This document shows positions 18,500 through 27,697 of a stretch of 64,000 bases of DNA, one piece after another. The first letter of the stretch is position 1, and every line of letters starts with the position of its first letter. The notes beneath the pieces were generated by a model. It made no database searches and was not told where the DNA came from. It worked only from the letters and a program-made list of their open reading frames with translations. The stretch lies in NCBI GenBank assembly GCA_904420085.1, contig CAJFUA010000002.1, forward strand, positions 1 to 64,000, read 5' to 3'. The position numbers and the translations under genes were made by a program. This stretch comes from an uncultured Eubacterium sp. Lineage in GTDB: Bacteria > Bacillota > Clostridia > Lachnospirales > Lachnospiraceae.

Positions 18500-18715
18500 T
18501 CCTTGTGCAGGCACAAATTTGCACTTGGCTCATCGTGTATAACAAAAAGCCTTTCCGTCCTAAGACAGAAAGGCATAAAGTTTCTTTCTATAAAACTTAA
18601 TTCCTCGGTAGGCGACAAAATTCTTTTGCGCTTACATTCGTCATCAGAAGATTCTCTCAGGATTTCTTCTCTGACAAATACCTACTGTCTTCGGCAACTG
18701 GTCTCAAACCACTTG
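18500..18715 (-). ncRNA. L10 (rplJL) leader RNA with terminal attenuator
   Basis: Position between rplA and rplJ; structured tract ending in GCCTTTCTGTC-TTAG-GACGGAAAGGC-TTTTTGTT (18543..18573). Exact 5' boundary not determined. Confidence 0.7.
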
Positions 18716-18786
18716 TGCATATTAGCACAATTCAATTATATTGTCAACAGAATTTCTGCCAACTTCTCTTTTTGCATTCCGCAGGC

Positions 18787-19485
18787 TTATGCGTTTACAA
18801 TCTTTGCAACGTTTACCTTTACACCCGGTCCCATTGTGGATGTCAGTGTAATTGTCTTCAGATATGCACCTTTCACAGCTGCAGGTTTTACCTTCAAAAT
18901 AGCATCCATCAATGCATTGAAGTTTTCTGTAAGCTGTTCTTCCGTAAAGGAAGCTTTACCAACCGGAACATGAACGATGTTTGCCTTATCAAGTCTGTAC
19001 TCAATTTTACCGGCCTTGATATCTTCAATTGCCTTTGTAACATCCATCGTTACTGTACCTGCTTTTGGGTTTGGCATTAAGCCCTTTGGTCCAAGTACAC
19101 GACCAAGTCTACCAACAACACCCATCATGTCCGGTGTGGCTACAACCACGTCAAAGTCAAACCATCCGTCATTCTGAATCTTTGGTATCAATTCTTCGCC
19201 ACCAACATAGTCAGCTCCTGCTGCTTCTGCTTCGTCAGCCTTAGCACCTTTAGCGAAAACCAAAACCTTAACAGTCTTACCTGTTCCGTTTGGTAAAACT
19301 ACGGCACCACGAATCTGCTGATCTGCGTGACGTCCGTCACAACCGGTTCTGATGTGACATTCTATTGTTTCATCAAATTTTGCAACTGCTGATTTCTTCA
19401 CTAAAGAAATCGCTTCTTCTGTATCATACTGAACAGCTCTGTCAATGTTCTTAGCTGCATCTGTATATTTCTTTCCTCTCTTCAT
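18787..19485 (-). CDS. rplA: 50S ribosomal protein L1
   Basis: [31 protein letters not shown]...[22 protein letters not shown]. Confidence 0.98.
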   Translation of the reverse strand: MKRGKKYTDAAKNIDRAVQYDTEEAISLVKKSAVAKFDETIECHIRTGCDGRHADQQIRGAVVLPNGTGKTVKVLVFAKGAKADEAEAAGADYVGGEELIPKIQNDGWFDFDVVVATPDMMGVVGRLGRVLGPKGLMPNPKAGTVTMDVTKAIEDIKAGKIEYRLDKANIVHVPVGKASFTEEQLTENFNALMDAILKVKPAAVKGAYLKTITLTSTMGPGVKVNVAKIVNA

Positions 19486-19555
19486 TTAAACCTCCTCGTG
19501 GTAATAACGGATATACCTCCCACGTTTTTCAATTCTTATTTTCGATATAAATCGA

Positions 19556-19990
19556 TTAGTCTTCAACCTTGATTCCCATGCTTCTTGCTGTACCTGCAAT
19601 CATGCTCATTGCAGATTCAATATTTGCTGCATTTAAATCTTTCATCTTTGTTTCAGCAATCTGCTGTAAATCTGCTTTTGAAATGGTAGCCACAGTTTCT
19701 TTTAATGAATTGCCTGCACCTTTTTGAATCTTACAAGCTTTCTTTAATAAAACTGCTGCCGGTGGAGTCTTTGTTATAAAACTAAAACTCTTGTCCTGAT
19801 AAACAGTGATAACAACTGGAATAATCATTCCCGGCTGATCTGCTGTTCTTGCGTTGAAGTCCTTTGTGAACTGAACGATGTTTAATCCCCATTGTCCAAG
19901 TGCTGGACCAACTGGTGGCGCTGGTGTTGCTTTTCCAGCTTCGATTTGCAATTTAATGTATCCTTCTACTTTCTTTGCCATCTTCGGCAC
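19556..19990 (-). CDS. rplK: 50S ribosomal protein L11
   Basis: [37 protein letters not shown]. Confidence 0.98.
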   Translation of the reverse strand: MPKMAKKVEGYIKLQIEAGKATPAPPVGPALGQWGLNIVQFTKDFNARTADQPGMIIPVVITVYQDKSFSFITKTPPAAVLLKKACKIQKGAGNSLKETVATISKADLQQIAETKMKDLNAANIESAMSMIAGTARSMGIKVED

Positions 19991-20106
19991 CTCCTAAAAA
20001 TTGTGGTATTATCGGGAACCCCTCCCACTGCTTTGTGTACACCACAAAACATTCTTCTATAAGCACTTAAATATAGATAAGCGCTCACATAAAACTCCTG
20101 AGAGTC

Positions 20107-20628
20107 TTATTTCAATTTTTTTACTTCGGTAAAGTTTAATTCTACCGGAGTTTCTCTACCAAACATGTCCACATTAATTGTGACTGTCTGTCTGGCATCA
20201 TCGATACGTTTTACCTCTCCGGCTGTACCGGCCCAAACACCTGCGATGACATTTACCATCTCGCCTTCTTCAAAATCAATATTGATTTTTTCATTGGTCT
20301 TTACACCCAATGTCATCATTTCTTCTGCTGTGAGCGGAACCGGTTTTGAACCCGGACCTACAAATCCGGTAACACCTCTGGTGTTTCTGACAACATACCA
20401 TGTGTCATCGTTCATCACCATGTTTATAAGCACATATCCAGGAAACAGTTTTTTTTCAGAAACTTTTCTGACGCCATTTTTTAATTCCACCACTTCCTGT
20501 GTTGGAACTGATACTTCTAATATTTGATCCTGAAGTTTTCTATTTTCAATGGACTGCTCGATATTCGTCTTTACTTTGTTCTCATATCCTGAATAAGTAT
20601 GCACAACATACCAATTTGCTTCTGACAT
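20107..20628 (-). CDS. nusG: Transcription termination/antitermination factor NusG
   Basis: WYVVHTYSGYENKVKTNIEQSIENR...LFPGYVLINMVMND...VRNTRGVTGFVG. Confidence 0.97.
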   Translation of the reverse strand: MSEANWYVVHTYSGYENKVKTNIEQSIENRKLQDQILEVSVPTQEVVELKNGVRKVSEKKLFPGYVLINMVMNDDTWYVVRNTRGVTGFVGPGSKPVPLTAEEMMTLGVKTNEKINIDFEEGEMVNVIAGVWAGTAGEVKRIDDARQTVTINVDMFGRETPVELNFTEVKKLK

Positions 20629-20652
20629 ATCATCACCTCTTATTCATTCTTA

Positions 20653-20853
20653 TTATTTCAAAATGTTGTTTAAACCAAACTGTATCAGCTGATCCATCAA
20701 TCCAATAAGAATTCCCATAATAACCGTGACAATTACAACAACAACAGTCTGTCTGATAATTGATGCTTTTGTAGGCCAGATAATTTTTGAAAACTCAGCT
20801 TTCAAACCTGTCCACCAGTTTTTAAAGCCTTTTTCTTTCTTAGCTTCTGCCAT
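20653..20853 (-). CDS. secE: Preprotein translocase subunit SecE
   Basis: 66 aa single-TM protein; KNWWTGLKAEFSKIIWPTKASIIRQTVVV, next to nusG. Confidence 0.93.
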   Translation of the reverse strand: MAEAKKEKGFKNWWTGLKAEFSKIIWPTKASIIRQTVVVVIVTVIMGILIGLMDQLIQFGLNNILK

Positions 20854-20948
20854 AATTTACCTCCTAATGCTTCATTCAGAAACGCTTGTACTCCATCAAA
20901 ACACAAACTTAAGGTTGAAAAATCCTTTCAGCCTTTTCTCTAAACCGA

Positions 20949-21098
20949 CTATTTCGTTTCTTTATGCATTGTATGTTTCTTGCAGAACTTACAATATTTC
21001 TTTGTTTCAATTCTGTCCGGATGTGTCTTCTTATCCTTTGTTGTATTGTAATTTCTCTGCTTACATTCTGTACATTCTAATGTAATTTTCGTTCTCAT
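20949..21098 (-). CDS. rpmG: 50S ribosomal protein L33 (not in the ORF track)
   Basis: Read directly from the reverse strand: [49 protein letters not shown], two CxxC pairs. Confidence 0.95.
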   Translation of the reverse strand: MRTKITLECTECKQRNYNTTKDKKTHPDRIETKKYCKFCKKHTMHKETK

Positions 21099-21254
21099 GA
21101 GTTTCACCTCCGCTTTATTCTATCGTAGGTCTTTCTTCTATAATATAGCACATATTTCCGAATAAAATTAGTGCAAAAAAAAAAGACCTCTCTTCTTATG
21201 CCCTATTAATATAACACACCCTCAACCAAACGTCAATAAGATTTTCGCGACAGC

Positions 21255-21398
21255 ACAAAGTCATGCAAAACAAAAACTACAAACAGCAATTGTGCTCGCA
21301 CAAATTGCTGTTTTGTAGCTTTTTGTTTTATAGGGCGTGAGCCCGCGACCGAGATGTAAGATGCTGTGCATCTGTAATCGAGGTTTGCATGACTTTGT
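21255..21398. repeat. ~144-nt composite palindromic element between comF and rpmG
   Basis: Perfect 15-bp outer inverted repeat acaaagtcatgcaaa (21255..21269) / tttgcatgactttgt (21384..21398) enclosing a long inner hairpin (21267..21329) and gggc-gtga-gccc. Confidence 0.7.
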
Positions 21399-21401
21399 TT
21401 T

Positions 21402-22100
21402 TTACGTTTTGTCTCTTCCTCCTGCCACACACATAAAATATACTTTTTCCACGCCCGCCGCTTTCAAAACTTTCGCGCAGGCATCTATGGTGCTTCCGGT
21501 TGTATAAATGTCATCCACCAGCAGTACCGAATTTACACCTTTTGCCTTTTCCGGGTTCACACCAAAAGCGTTTTTCAGGTTTTTATACCGTTCTTCTTTA
21601 TTCAGCCCCTTCTGGGGCTTTGTCTCCCTAAGCCTCTTTATCAAGTCTGTTGCCATTGGAATGTCTGTATACTCTGTCAGGCTTCCTGCAAATTCTTCCG
21701 CCTGATTATACCCTCTTCTTTGCTGTTTCTTTTGATACATGGGTACGGGAACAATCATTTTCACTTTCCACTGTCTGAATAATTTTCTATATTTTTTTGC
21801 TCCCACATAACCAAAGAAATCGCTGTAGCACCTTTTATTTTTATATTTAAACCGATATAATACCTCTTTCATTTCTTCCTTATAATTAAAAATACATATC
21901 CCTCTGTCAAACACGTGATTCACTTCATCACAATCCGTACAAAACAATTTCTCATCGCTTTGCAGCTTTTTTCCACATTTTTCACATTTAGGTTCTCCGA
22001 TAACTTCTATCTTTCCCATACATTCTCTGCAGATTTTTTCGTGCGGAAAAATCACTCTGCCACAGACCGGACAGACATCAGGAAAAAATATCTTTTCCAA
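21402..22100 (-). CDS. ComF family phosphoribosyltransferase-like protein
   Basis: Zinc-finger cysteines CPVCGR...CRECMG...CEKCGK...CTDCDE and PRPP motif VLLVDDIYTTGSTIDACAKVLK. Confidence 0.92.
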   Translation of the reverse strand: MEKIFFPDVCPVCGRVIFPHEKICRECMGKIEVIGEPKCEKCGKKLQSDEKLFCTDCDEVNHVFDRGICIFNYKEEMKEVLYRFKYKNKRCYSDFFGYVGAKKYRKLFRQWKVKMIVPVPMYQKKQQRRGYNQAEEFAGSLTEYTDIPMATDLIKRLRETKPQKGLNKEERYKNLKNAFGVNPEKAKGVNSVLLVDDIYTTGSTIDACAKVLKAAGVEKVYFMCVAGGRDKT

Positions 22101-22114
22101 TATCTTAATAATTT

Positions 22115-24400
22115 TTATTTTTCATCCATCTCCTTTTCAGCATTTTCATAATAATTCAGTAAGTGCCATCTTAATCCTGAATATCTCCTGCGTTGGTCTT
22201 CATTGGTAATCATGGTGGCAAAGGTTTCTTTTCTTCCTACAATGCAGACACATTTTTTCGCTCTGGTCACCCCGGTATACAGCAGATTTCTGGTCATCAG
22301 CATGGATACCCCGGAAACTAATGGCATAATCACTGCCGGATACTCACTTCCCTGCGACTTGTGAATCGTAATGGCATATGCCAGTTCCAATTCTTCCGCC
22401 TGTTTTGAATCATAGATCACATATCGATCGTCATCAAAAACGACCTCTATATAATTGGTAGAATTATTTATGACTGTGATAATCCCCATATCGCCATTAA
22501 AAATGCCCATACCGCTGTCATAGATTCTGCCGTCGCTGCTTCTCTGTTCCCATTCTAACTGGTAATTGTTTTTAATCTGCATCACTTTGTCTCCTTCCCG
22601 AAACAAAGTTCCACCAATTTCCCGTTCGTTCTTATCCTGACTTTCCGGATTCATATATTTTTGTAACTGCTCATTTAATGAATTCACACCCAAAATTCCG
22701 CCACGCATTGGCGTCAGCACCTGAATGTCCATTGCATCTGCCCCCACATAATCAGGAAGTTTGGACTTCAGCAGCCCGATGGTGGCATTGAGCGCCATCT
22801 GAGCGTTTTCTCTTTCCACATACAGAAAATCCCCCATCTGATTGTCCAAAACCACCTGCTCACCGTTATTTATTTTGTGGGCATTTGTTACAATACCGCT
22901 CTCTCCCGCCTGACGAAATACTTTTGTCAGCTTTACAACGCTGAACTGATTGGAATCAATCATGTCCCGCAATACGTTTCCCGGTCCCACACTGGCAAGC
23001 TGATTCACATCTCCCACAAAGACAATCCTTGTTCCAATGGTAACCGCTTTTAACAATGCATGCATCAGAAATGTATCTACCATGGACATTTCATCTACAA
23101 TAATTACATCTGTTTCAAGAGGATTCTGCTCATTCCTTCCAAATCTTGCCTCCACTTCTTCTCTTCCCACACCTTCCGAAGACCCGGTTATCTCCAGCAT
23201 CCGATGAATGGTCTTTGCCTCATGACCGGTAGCCTCATTCATACGCTTAGCCGCACGACCCGTGGGGGCGGCAAGACTCACATCCATGCCGTCCGCCTCA
23301 AACATCTGTATAATCGCATTAATAGTAGTTGTTTTTCCTGTACCCGGACCACCGGTAATGACTGACACACCATGATTTTGCGTTTCCACAACCGCCTGTC
23401 TCTGCAGTTCATCCAAATGTACACCGGTCAGTTTTTCTATGGTATCCAGTTTAACGCCCATAATGTATTCATCTTCCGGATTGGAAATGTTTAATTCCAA
23501 TAACATTCGGGCAATATTTAATTCCGTATAATAAAAGGTAGACAAAAATACGGCTTCTTTTCCGTCGATGTGTTTTAAAATAATTTTTTTATCCAAAACC
23601 AGTTCCGTAAAACAGTTATCCAATAAATCCATATTGTAACTTCCGTCTGCACTTAAATACTGGTCTCTCAAACCGAGCAGATTTACCGTCGTTTCTACCA
23701 ATTTATCTTTTGGTAAATATGTATGCCCCGCACCTGAAGCCTCCGACAGTGCATAGCACATGCCACTTTTAATGCGAACCGATGCATTCACTTCCACCCC
23801 GGCTCTTCTGGCAATCTCATCTGCGGTTTTAAATCCGATACCTGTCACTTCATCTGCCAGACGATAAGGATTGGATTTTATCACGTCATATACACCTGAA
23901 CCATATAATGTGTAAATCTTATTACTCAATGTGGGGCTAATTCCATATCCCTGAAGAAAAATCATCACATCCCGCATGTCTTTTTTTGCTTCAATCTGTT
24001 CACAGATACTCATTGCCTTTCTCATGGTAATTCCCCGGATTTCCGCCAGGCGTTCCGGCTCTTCCTCCACAATTCTCAGAGTATCTTCCCCAAATTTGTC
24101 CACAATCCTCTCTGCAAGCACCGCTCCCAGACCTTTTACCGCACCGGAACCTAAATATTTCTTTAAAGACATTTCATCCGTGGCCGGAACGACTTTATAC
24201 GACAGTACTTTTATCTGTTCCCCATAAATATCATGGAACACTTCCTCTCCTTCTATATCGATATATTCCCCCTCGGAAATATATCCGAAATTTCCGGTAC
24301 ACTTTATTTCTTTTTTTCCATAGGAAAGGGTGAGTACCGTATATCCGTTATCTTCATTTCTGTATGTTATGCTTTCTACATATCCGCTGATTGATTTCAT
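22115..24400 (-). CDS. recD2: ATP-dependent RecD2-type SF1B DNA helicase
   Basis: VITGGPGTGKTTTINAII, DEMSMVD, VGDVNQLASVGPG, YAITIHKSQGSEYPAVI; start at MKSISGYVESITY. Confidence 0.92.
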   Translation of the reverse strand: MKSISGYVESITYRNEDNGYTVLTLSYGKKEIKCTGNFGYISEGEYIDIEGEEVFHDIYGEQIKVLSYKVVPATDEMSLKKYLGSGAVKGLGAVLAERIVDKFGEDTLRIVEEEPERLAEIRGITMRKAMSICEQIEAKKDMRDVMIFLQGYGISPTLSNKIYTLYGSGVYDVIKSNPYRLADEVTGIGFKTADEIARRAGVEVNASVRIKSGMCYALSEASGAGHTYLPKDKLVETTVNLLGLRDQYLSADGSYNMDLLDNCFTELVLDKKIILKHIDGKEAVFLSTFYYTELNIARMLLELNISNPEDEYIMGVKLDTIEKLTGVHLDELQRQAVVETQNHGVSVITGGPGTGKTTTINAIIQMFEADGMDVSLAAPTGRAAKRMNEATGHEAKTIHRMLEITGSSEGVGREEVEARFGRNEQNPLETDVIIVDEMSMVDTFLMHALLKAVTIGTRIVFVGDVNQLASVGPGNVLRDMIDSNQFSVVKLTKVFRQAGESGIVTNAHKINNGEQVVLDNQMGDFLYVERENAQMALNATIGLLKSKLPDYVGADAMDIQVLTPMRGGILGVNSLNEQLQKYMNPESQDKNEREIGGTLFREGDKVMQIKNNYQLEWEQRSSDGRIYDSGMGIFNGDMGIITVINNSTNYIEVVFDDDRYVIYDSKQAEELELAYAITIHKSQGSEYPAVIMPLVSGVSMLMTRNLLYTGVTRAKKCVCIVGRKETFATMITNEDQRRRYSGLRWHLLNYYENAEKEMDEK

Positions 24401-24488
24401 TTTTCCTCTTATCTCCCTGTATTTCTTCAAAGAGTTTTTGCCGTGTCTATTTTGTACAAACACAATTCACTTCCCAAGTTTTTACCAC

Positions 24489-24527
24489 ATAATAAGGCTG
24501 CCCATCAAAATCGGACAGCCTTATTTT
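24489..24527 (-). terminator. Terminator downstream of mbl/mreB
   Basis: aataaggctg...cagccttatt inverted repeat with A/T flanks. Confidence 0.6.
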
Positions 24528-24551
24528 ATGGCAGTAAATCTGCCCTCTTTG

Positions 24552-25553
24552 TTATTTTACCTTTTCTGTCTGTTCTGCATCAATATATTCCAGATACTGA
24601 CCTGTGCCAATGGCAACTGCCGTCATCGGATCTTCCGCCGTCATCGTATTAATACCGGTTTTTGCCTCAATCAGCTCGTCCAATCCGTGCAGCAGACATC
24701 CTCCGCCTGTCAGAACGATTCCCCGAACGGCAATATCTGCCGCCAGTTCCGGTGGCGTCTGCTCCAACACCCTGTGCACCGCTTCCACAATACTTGTCGT
24801 AACATCACTTAACGCTTCTTCTGTTTCTTCGGAAGTGATTTCTATGGTTTTTGGAAGGCCGGTCACCAGATTCCGTCCCCTGACTTCCATCTTCTGATTT
24901 TCGGATTTGTTATAACATGTACCGATACCAATTTTGATTTCCTCAGCAGTTCTGTCTCCTATAAGAAGATTATGTTTCTTTCTCATATATCTGACAATGG
25001 CCTCATCAAAATCATCACCGGCCACTTTCACGGATGTGCTGACAACTGTTCCTCCAAGAGATATCACGGCAATATCTGTTGTTCCACCGCCAATATCTAC
25101 AATCATATTTCCACACGGCTTTTTAATCTCTATTCCTGCACCGATAGCCGCTGCCAATGGTTCTTCCACCACAAAAACTTCTCTGGCGCCCGCCTGAAAA
25201 GCTGCATCCTGAACTGCTTTTGTCTCTACTTCCGTGGCACCGCTGGGAATGCATACACAAATACGTGGTTTTTTATATGAACGCTTTCCGACAGACTTTT
25301 GGATAAAATAGCGAATCATCTGCTCCGTAACAGAATAATCTGATATAACTCCCTGCTTCAAAGGCCTTACCGCCACAATATTTCCCGGTGTACGGCCAAT
25401 CATCAGTCTTGCTTCTTCTCCCACCGCCTTGATTTTTCCGGTGTCTCTGTCGATGGCTACTACGGATGGCTCCTTTAAAACCACACCTTTTCCTTTGATA
25501 TATACCAGTATACTTGCCGTTCCTAAATCTATTCCAATATCTGTGTTAAACAT
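24552..25553 (-). CDS. mbl: MreB-family actin-like protein (Mbl)
   Basis: GIDLGTASILVYIKGKGVVLKEPSVVAID; IGGGTTDIAVISLGG; downstream of spoIIID as in B. subtilis spoIIID-mbl. Confidence 0.88.
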   Translation of the reverse strand: MFNTDIGIDLGTASILVYIKGKGVVLKEPSVVAIDRDTGKIKAVGEEARLMIGRTPGNIVAVRPLKQGVISDYSVTEQMIRYFIQKSVGKRSYKKPRICVCIPSGATEVETKAVQDAAFQAGAREVFVVEEPLAAAIGAGIEIKKPCGNMIVDIGGGTTDIAVISLGGTVVSTSVKVAGDDFDEAIVRYMRKKHNLLIGDRTAEEIKIGIGTCYNKSENQKMEVRGRNLVTGLPKTIEITSEETEEALSDVTTSIVEAVHRVLEQTPPELAADIAVRGIVLTGGGCLLHGLDELIEAKTGINTMTAEDPMTAVAIGTGQYLEYIDAEQTEKVK

Positions 25554-25803
25554 TTGTTACTCCTTTGGTCATTCTGTTTTTTGATATGCTATTATATCTT
25601 TTAGAATATCCATACTACACTAAAGTATAACAATTTTTTGTCATTCTGTATATGTTTATTTTTGATTTTTATACCAAAACTTTCCTATTTTGTCGGCAAA
25701 TAATTTATTAAATTTTATTATTTTTTATTGTTTTCGTCAATTTTCGATTTATTTTACAATTTGTTAATAATTTATTAACATTTGTATTTTATAAAATAAT
25801 TGT

Positions 25804-26034
25804 ACCACTTAAGTGGTGCACATAGTTTGTATACGTCATACCCTATAATGGCGTATTTTAAGTTTTTCATACTCAACCTAGTGGGTGAAATTCCCACTAG
25901 GTCCCCCGAAATCAACAGCCTTGAGTGAATCGCTCAAGGCTTTTCTAATGCCCTTAGAAAATTTACGTATCATCAGAAACTTGCGCTTCTGAACTTTCTA
26001 TACTATAAAAGTCTTTCAAGCTTCTAATGATACG
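25804..26034. other. Cluster of stacked hairpins in the spoIIID-mbl intergenic region
   Basis: ACCACTTAAGTGGT palindrome; CCTAGTGGG/CCCACTAGG; AGCCTTGAG/CTCAAGGCTTTT; TTTCTAA/TTAGAAA; CGTATCAT/ATGATACG. Confidence 0.6.
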
Positions 26035-26041
26035 AGGATTT

Positions 26042-26305
26042 CTACATCTTATTTTCTTTTACCTTCCGATATTTTTCTTTGGTAGCCAATCCTCCCCGTA
26101 TATGCCGCTCACTTTTATTCTTCTCCAAAACATCTCTTACCATTCCAAACATGGACGGATTAATATGTGGAAGCCGCTCCGAAACATCTTTATGTACGGT
26201 ACTCTTACTGATTCCGAACTGTTTTGCACAATTTCTGACAGTTGCCTTATTGTTAATTATGTATTTCGCACTTTCCAGTACTCTCTCTTCAATATATGCT
26301 TTCAA
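26042..26305 (-). CDS. spoIIID: Stage III sporulation protein D, likely TTG start
   Basis: LKAYIEERVLESAKYIINNKATVRNCAKQFGISKSTVHKDVSERLP; GCAGAGG ribosome-binding site just upstream of TTG at 26305. Confidence 0.93.
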   Translation of the reverse strand: MKAYIEERVLESAKYIINNKATVRNCAKQFGISKSTVHKDVSERLPHINPSMFGMVRDVLEKNKSERHIRGGLATKEKYRKVKENKM

Positions 26306-26375
26306 AAAAACCTCTGCATAAAACACACTTTGTACATTCTATGCAGAAGGATTTTCTGTTATACCCTGTGAATGG

Positions 26376-26681
26376 TTAGGCGTTATATTTTACATCAAGC
26401 GTTCCTGTCCAAGTTTTGAGGTTCCCCTTGTAGCCGACCTTTACACCATTTTTCTCTTTACTCCAATCGATATTATGTATTCGTGTAACCTGAGCCAATG
26501 TTTCAATTTTAACTTCTGATTTATTTTTTTCTTCATTTCCTTCTGGATGGGTCATTTCATAAACATATAACAGTCTTTTCAAAGCTTTGAAACGTTGTAA
26601 AGTATATACAGAAATCAATAATTTTGACATAAACGTTGATAAATACCTCTTTTTTTCTTGTAAAAATAACAATCGCAACAA
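26376..26681 (-). CDS. Hypothetical protein, possibly a gene fragment
   Basis: 101-aa ORF with no recognised family; hydrophilic C-terminal half (TLAQVTRIHNIDWSKEKNGVKVGYKGNLKTWTGTLDV). Confidence 0.35.
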   Translation of the reverse strand: MLRLLFLQEKKRYLSTFMSKLLISVYTLQRFKALKRLLYVYEMTHPEGNEEKNKSEVKIETLAQVTRIHNIDWSKEKNGVKVGYKGNLKTWTGTLDVKYNA

Positions 26682-26685
26682 ATGA

Positions 26686-26720
26686 GGAGGCAGAAAATCA
26701 ACTCCTGATTTTCTGCCTCC
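26686..26720. repeat. Perfect 15-bp inverted repeat downstream of the Rpn gene
   Basis: ggaggcagaaaatca / tgattttctgcctcc with 5-nt loop; no U-tract on either side. Confidence 0.65.
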
Positions 26721-26764
26721 CTGTTGAATATTTTTGCTTTTTGATACAGCATGCTGTTACTTTT

Positions 26765-27589
26765 TTATTTTAATATTTCTAACTCTTTCATCAGTTTTTC
26801 ACGGTACTCTTTATCTTCCGCTATTCGAACAATATCCTGATTCCGTCCCTGCTCTGCCAGCTTTAATATAAGTTCATTCATTTCTTTCGTACCGCGGTCA
26901 TAGCCTTCCATTTCGCCGCGGTCATAGCCTTCTTTATACTTATCTCTCAGTTCCACATATAACGACATATACTCTCGCCTCCATCTGACATTATCTCTGG
27001 CTTCCACAACTTTCTCGTCAATCCTTTTTGCCAAAACTTCTTTCGGTTTTTTGCCATCCATATATGATAACAAATCTCTCAACGTACTGCTGATATTGCC
27101 ATGTTTTCCCTTTGTATTTAGAAAAATTTTCTTTGTCTCATCCTTTAATCTCAATTCTGAAACTTCCTGACATTGATTCTCAAATGTATAAACGCATTCT
27201 CCTTTTCCAAACAAATCAAAGGTACATATAAAGATTACAATACTTGTTTTAAGTGTATCATAATCCTCACCTTTTTCAAGCAGATTTAAATCAATCACAC
27301 TTTGATAATATCTTGATCTTTTAGGAATATTTCCTGTATTCTCCGACTGCATTTCCAAATTATATACCGTATGTTCCTCATCTTCTACATAAATATCCAT
27401 TCTTATTCCTTTGGAACGGCCGGTTATTTTCAGCGTTTCTTCATAATCCAGATACTCTATCTTTTTTATTTTAATTTGCAATATTTCTTCCAACACCGGC
27501 TTACAAATCTTTTCATCCCGCATGATTTTTGAAAACATAAACGCATCGGTTATATTCAGTTCTTCATATTTCTTTTCTATTATAATCAC
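26765..27589 (-). CDS. Rpn-family PD-(D/E)XK nuclease (recombination-promoting nuclease / putative transposase family)
   Basis: N-terminal TDAFMFSKIMRDEKICKPVLEEILQIKI...GIRMDIYVEDEEHTVYNLEMQ; C-terminal YDRGEMEGYDRGTKEM repeats. Confidence 0.85.
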   Translation of the reverse strand: MIIIEKKYEELNITDAFMFSKIMRDEKICKPVLEEILQIKIKKIEYLDYEETLKITGRSKGIRMDIYVEDEEHTVYNLEMQSENTGNIPKRSRYYQSVIDLNLLEKGEDYDTLKTSIVIFICTFDLFGKGECVYTFENQCQEVSELRLKDETKKIFLNTKGKHGNISSTLRDLLSYMDGKKPKEVLAKRIDEKVVEARDNVRWRREYMSLYVELRDKYKEGYDRGEMEGYDRGTKEMNELILKLAEQGRNQDIVRIAEDKEYREKLMKELEILK

Positions 27590-27697
27590 TTCCTCCTTCT
27601 GCTATACTCATGCTGTATCTAAAGAACAGTATAACAGAAGGAAGTTTGTTTGTATATACTTTTCGTTGCTTTTATCATACTTTTAGTTGTCTTATCT

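Noticed and set aside
21233-21430. 65-aa minus-strand ORF
   Set aside because: Runs through the palindromic element and overlaps the end of comF; no recognisable protein features.
26765-27589. Active transposon
   Set aside because: Rpn-family proteins are often labelled transposases, but no terminal inverted repeats or target duplications were seen around it.
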